A stretch of DNA of 64,000 bases. It comes from DATJPD01 sp036394195. Lineage in GTDB: Bacteria; Pseudomonadota; Alphaproteobacteria; CACIAM-22H2. This document shows, piece by piece, positions 61,340-64,000 of this stretch. Every line of letters begins with the position of its first letter. Position 1 is the first letter of the stretch. The position numbers and the translations under genes were made by a program. The notes beneath the pieces were generated by a model. That model was not told where the DNA came from and did not search any database. It saw nothing but the letters and a program-made list of their open reading frames with translations. The stretch covers positions 22,771 through 86,770 of the forward strand of contig DASWFO010000335.1 of assembly GCA_036394195.1 (NCBI GenBank), in the 5' to 3' direction.

Positions 61340-63726
61340 GCCAGGCGGAGACGAAGTCGCGGTTCGGGGTCGGCGCTTCGCTGCTGCGCAAGGAGGACGA
61401 TCGTCACCTGCTTGGCCGCGGCCACTTTGTTGCCGACGTCAAGTTGCCGGACACCCAGGACGTGGCGTTCGTCCGCAGCCAGCACGCCCATGCGCGGATC
61501 AAGGGCATCACGGTGCCGCCGGATGCCAAGCCGTGCGTGTTCACCGCCCAGGACCTGCCCGAGATCAAGCCGATGCGCGCGGTGCCCCAGGTGCCGGGTT
61601 TCCGGCCGTCGGGCTATCCGGCCCTGGCCACCGACAAGGTGCGCTATGTCGGCGAGGTGATCGCCGCCTGCGTGGCACCGTCGCGCGCCGAGGCGGAGGA
61701 CCTCGCGGCCACGGTCGAGGTCGATTTCGAGGTTCTGCCGCCAGTGGTCGATGCGGCGGCGGCAGCCGCCAAACAGGCGCCGAGCCTACTGCACGAGCAG
61801 TGGCCCGACAACATGTTCATCGAGCGCGTGATCCAGGGTGGCGATATCGACGCCGCGGCGCGCGAGGCCGAGATCGTGGTGCGGCGCGAGTACAAGATGC
61901 ATCGCCAGGTGGGCGTCCCGCTCGAAGGCCGCGGCGTGCTGGCCTATCGCGATCGGCGGCTGGACGAGCTTGTCGTCTACACCTCGACCCAGGTGCCGCA
62001 CACCATCCGGCTCGGCCTGTCGGAAATGCTGGGCATCGAGGAGCGCCGTATCCGCGTGGTGGCGCCGGATGTCGGCGGCGGGTTCGGCACCAAGGCGCGG
62101 CTGTCGCAGGAGGAAGTGACGGTCGCCGCACTGGCGCTGCATGTCGATCATCCGGTGCGCTGGATCGAGGACCGCAGCGAGCACCTGCTGACCGCCATTC
62201 ATTGCCGCGAGCATCTGTACCGGATGACCGCCTATGCCGACCGCCGCGGCCGCATTCTCGGCCTCGATGCCGAGCTCATCGTCGACGCCGGCGCCTATGC
62301 GCTGTGGCCGAACGGCCCGTTCCTCGAGACCGGCATGGCGGCGCGCAACCTCCCCGGTCCCTATGCCATCCGCCACCACCGCGTGAAGACGTTTACCGTC
62401 GCCACCAACAAGTCGCCGATCGGCCCGTATCGCGGGGTGGGACGGCCGGGCGCCTGTTTTGCGATTGAGCGGACCCTGGACGAGGTGGCGCGCGCCGTGG
62501 GCCGCGATCCGCTCGAGGTGCGCATCGAGAACATGGTCCGGCCGGAGCAGATGCCCTACACGTCGGTCGCGGGCATGATCTTCGACGGCGGCGACTACCC
62601 ACAGGGTGCGAAGCTGTGCGCCGAGACCCTGAACCTGACGACGATCCGGGCGCGCCAGAAGCGGGGCGAGCCCGACGGCCGCCTGATTGGCGTCGGCTTC
62701 GGCGCCTATTCCGAGCAGACCGCGCATGGCTGCGGCGAATGGGTGACCCGCGGTGCGCCGTTCATCCCCGGCTATGAGAGCTGCCACGCGCGGCTGATGA
62801 GCGACGGCTCGCTGGTGCTCATGGTCGGCATCCAGTCGCACGGGCAGGGCCTCGAGACGACGCTGTCGCAAATCGCGCATCAGGAGCTGGGCATCGATCC
62901 GGTGCGGGTCTCGGTCCGGCACGGCGACACCGACATCTCGCCGTTCGGCATGGGGACGATCGCGTCGCGCAGCATGGTGATGGCCGGCGGCGCCGTCGCG
63001 CGGGCGACCCGCCTGTTGCGCGAGAAGATGCTGCGCATCGGTGCGCATCTCCTGCAGGCCGACCCGGCCGACGTGCGCTGGGAGGACGGCGCTGTCGCCG
63101 GCCCGAGCGGCACCGTTCGTCTCGAGGAGATCGCGCGGATCGCGCATCTGCGCATGGAGCAGCTGCCGGACGGCGTCGATCCCCTGCTCGAAGTGACCGC
63201 CACCTACGAGCCGGCGCTCGACACCGGCGTGTTCTCCTACGCGACGCACGGCGCGGTCGTGGCGGTCGACCCGCAGACCGGGCTCGTCGAAGTTCTCGAT
63301 TATGCCGTCGCCGAGGATTGCGGCACGGTGGTTAACCCGATGATCGTCGACGGGCAGATCCGCGGCGGCGTCATCCAGGGCATCGGCACCGCGCTGTACG
63401 AGGAGATCCCGTACGATTCGCAGGGCCAGCCCCTGGCCGCGACGTTCGCCGACTACCTGATGCCCGGGGCGGCGGAGATGCCGGAGATCAAGATCGCTCA
63501 TCTGCACACGCCGACGCCGCATACCGAGTACGGCATGAAAGGCATGGGCGAGGGCGGGGCGATCGCGCCGCCGGCGGCCATCGCCAACGCGGTGCGCGAT
63601 GCGCTGGCCTCAATCGGCGCCGAGCTGAACGAGACGCCGATGACGCCCCGGCGCGTCTTGGCGGCGATCCGCACCGCGGCCAAGCGGCCGGCCGCGCCCG
63701 CGGCGGCCGGCAACCGGAGAGCGTAA
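61336..63726 (+). CDS. Molybdenum hydroxylase large subunit (CoxL-like), L3
   Basis: This is a 796-residue subunit with GGGFGTKARLSQEE, active-site loop GPYRGVGRPGACF and GMKGMGEGG carrying the catalytic glutamate. It diverges clearly from L1/L2 and from the orphan L, so four different active sites are encoded in 23 kb. It closes the VOC-monooxygenase-M-S-L operon; a double-hairpin repeat follows 25 bases after its stop. Confidence 0.93.
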   Translation: MSQAETKSRFGVGASLLRKEDDRHLLGRGHFVADVKLPDTQDVAFVRSQHAHARIKGITVPPDAKPCVFTAQDLPEIKPMRAVPQVPGFRPSGYPALATDKVRYVGEVIAACVAPSRAEAEDLAATVEVDFEVLPPVVDAAAAAAKQAPSLLHEQWPDNMFIERVIQGGDIDAAAREAEIVVRREYKMHRQVGVPLEGRGVLAYRDRRLDELVVYTSTQVPHTIRLGLSEMLGIEERRIRVVAPDVGGGFGTKARLSQEEVTVAALALHVDHPVRWIEDRSEHLLTAIHCREHLYRMTAYADRRGRILGLDAELIVDAGAYALWPNGPFLETGMAARNLPGPYAIRHHRVKTFTVATNKSPIGPYRGVGRPGACFAIERTLDEVARAVGRDPLEVRIENMVRPEQMPYTSVAGMIFDGGDYPQGAKLCAETLNLTTIRARQKRGEPDGRLIGVGFGAYSEQTAHGCGEWVTRGAPFIPGYESCHARLMSDGSLVLMVGIQSHGQGLETTLSQIAHQELGIDPVRVSVRHGDTDISPFGMGTIASRSMVMAGGAVARATRLLREKMLRIGAHLLQADPADVRWEDGAVAGPSGTVRLEEIARIAHLRMEQLPDGVDPLLEVTATYEPALDTGVFSYATHGAVVAVDPQTGLVEVLDYAVAEDCGTVVNPMIVDGQIRGGVIQGIGTALYEEIPYDSQGQPLAATFADYLMPGAAEMPEIKIAHLHTPTPHTEYGMKGMGEGGAIAPPAAIANAVRDALASIGAELNETPMTPRRVLAAIRTAAKRPAAPAAAGNRRA

Positions 63727-63751
63727 GGCGAGAACCTCATATGCGGCATGT

Positions 63752-63840
63752 ACCCCCCACCCTAGCCCTCCCCCGCAAGGGGGGAGGGAACGGAATTCTT
63801 ACCCCCTCCCCCTCGACGGGGGAGGGTAGGGGTGGGGGTG
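63752..63840. repeat. Double-hairpin repeat, copy 2
   Basis: This has the same layout as 25267-25368 (outer arms ACCCCCCACCC / GGGGTGGGGGT, inner hairpins around GCAA and TCGA) but is about a dozen bases shorter in the middle. It follows the last gene of the coxMSL operon and probably also ends its transcript. Confidence 0.7.
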
Positions 63841-63905
63841 ACTCATCACCGGCACAGAGACTAGTGGATCGACGCCAACAGATGAGTCCCGATCCTTTTT
63901 CCCTC

Positions 63906-64000
63906 GTCACCCCGGACGAGCGAAGCGAGATCCGGGGTCCATCTCGCCCGTGGCAGCATGGACCCCGGCTCGCGCGGCTGCGCCGCTTGGCCGGGGTGAC
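63906..64000. repeat. Palindromic element GTCACCCCGG ... CCGGGGTGAC
   Basis: Perfect 10-bp outer arms at 63906-63915 and 63991-64000 enclose a second pair ATCCGGGGTCCAT / ATGGACCCCGG. It resembles common intergenic repeats of alphaproteobacteria, and it ends exactly at the window edge, so it may continue. Confidence 0.65.

Overview
The window is GC-rich chromosomal DNA with dense, often 4-bp-overlapping (ATGA) genes. It most likely comes from an alphaproteobacterium of the Hyphomicrobiales/Rhodospirillales type. I infer this from the abundance of Bug/TctC and NitT/TauT solute-binding proteins, CoxL-type molybdenum hydroxylases, SAM-cyclase-ATPase regulators and dispersed palindromic repeats. 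No species marker is present. I saw no rRNA, tRNA, phage, transposase or CRISPR array.

Layout. 1-4.7 kb: 5' end of cysteine synthase, a mandelate-racemase-type enolase-superfamily enzyme, and a large SAM/adenylate cyclase/AAA/TPR regulator. 4.8-11.1 kb: a TetR regulator divergent from a hydrolase, a GlcG-like protein and an AaeXAB-type efflux system, with three TTACCG-N2-CGGTAA palindromes between them; the stretch ends in an odd tautomerase/lipoprotein chimera. 11.3-14.9 kb: a NitT/TauT ABC transporter with a cysteine-hydrolase amidase. 15-19.6 kb: housekeeping and unknown genes around lepA. 19.8-28.6 kb: an acyl-CoA-type catabolic run (acyl-CoA dehydrogenase, two binding proteins, MmgE/PrpD, enoyl-CoA hydratase, ADP-forming acyl-CoA synthetase, MDR dehydrogenase).

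28.6-64 kb is an accessory catabolic region. It holds a flavin-dependent monooxygenase, three alpha/beta or amidase-type hydrolases, an adenine-deaminase-like enzyme, a second NitT/TauT ABC transporter, a 2-oxoglutarate oxygenase with a TRAP transporter, and four CoxL-type molybdenum hydroxylase large subunits (two with M and S partners). It also holds a cupin gene followed by a complete DppBCDF transporter without its own binding protein, a second TetR regulator, a VOC protein and an FAD aromatic-ring hydroxylase.

The most notable signal is a shared 16-bp palindrome, roughly TTGACC-N4-GGTCAA. It occurs upstream of the oxygenase/TRAP, first coxMSL, cupin/dpp/coxL/tetR (twice) and VOC/monooxygenase/coxMSL units, plus one copy just inside a binding-protein gene at 57.0 kb. 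This suggests that these separate operons form one regulon controlled by the TetR protein encoded at 55.4 kb. The enzyme set resembles the logic of N-heteroaromatic degradation (ring hydroxylation by a Mo enzyme, flavin hydroxylation, ring opening, deformylase and amidase steps), but the substrate is not determined by the sequence.
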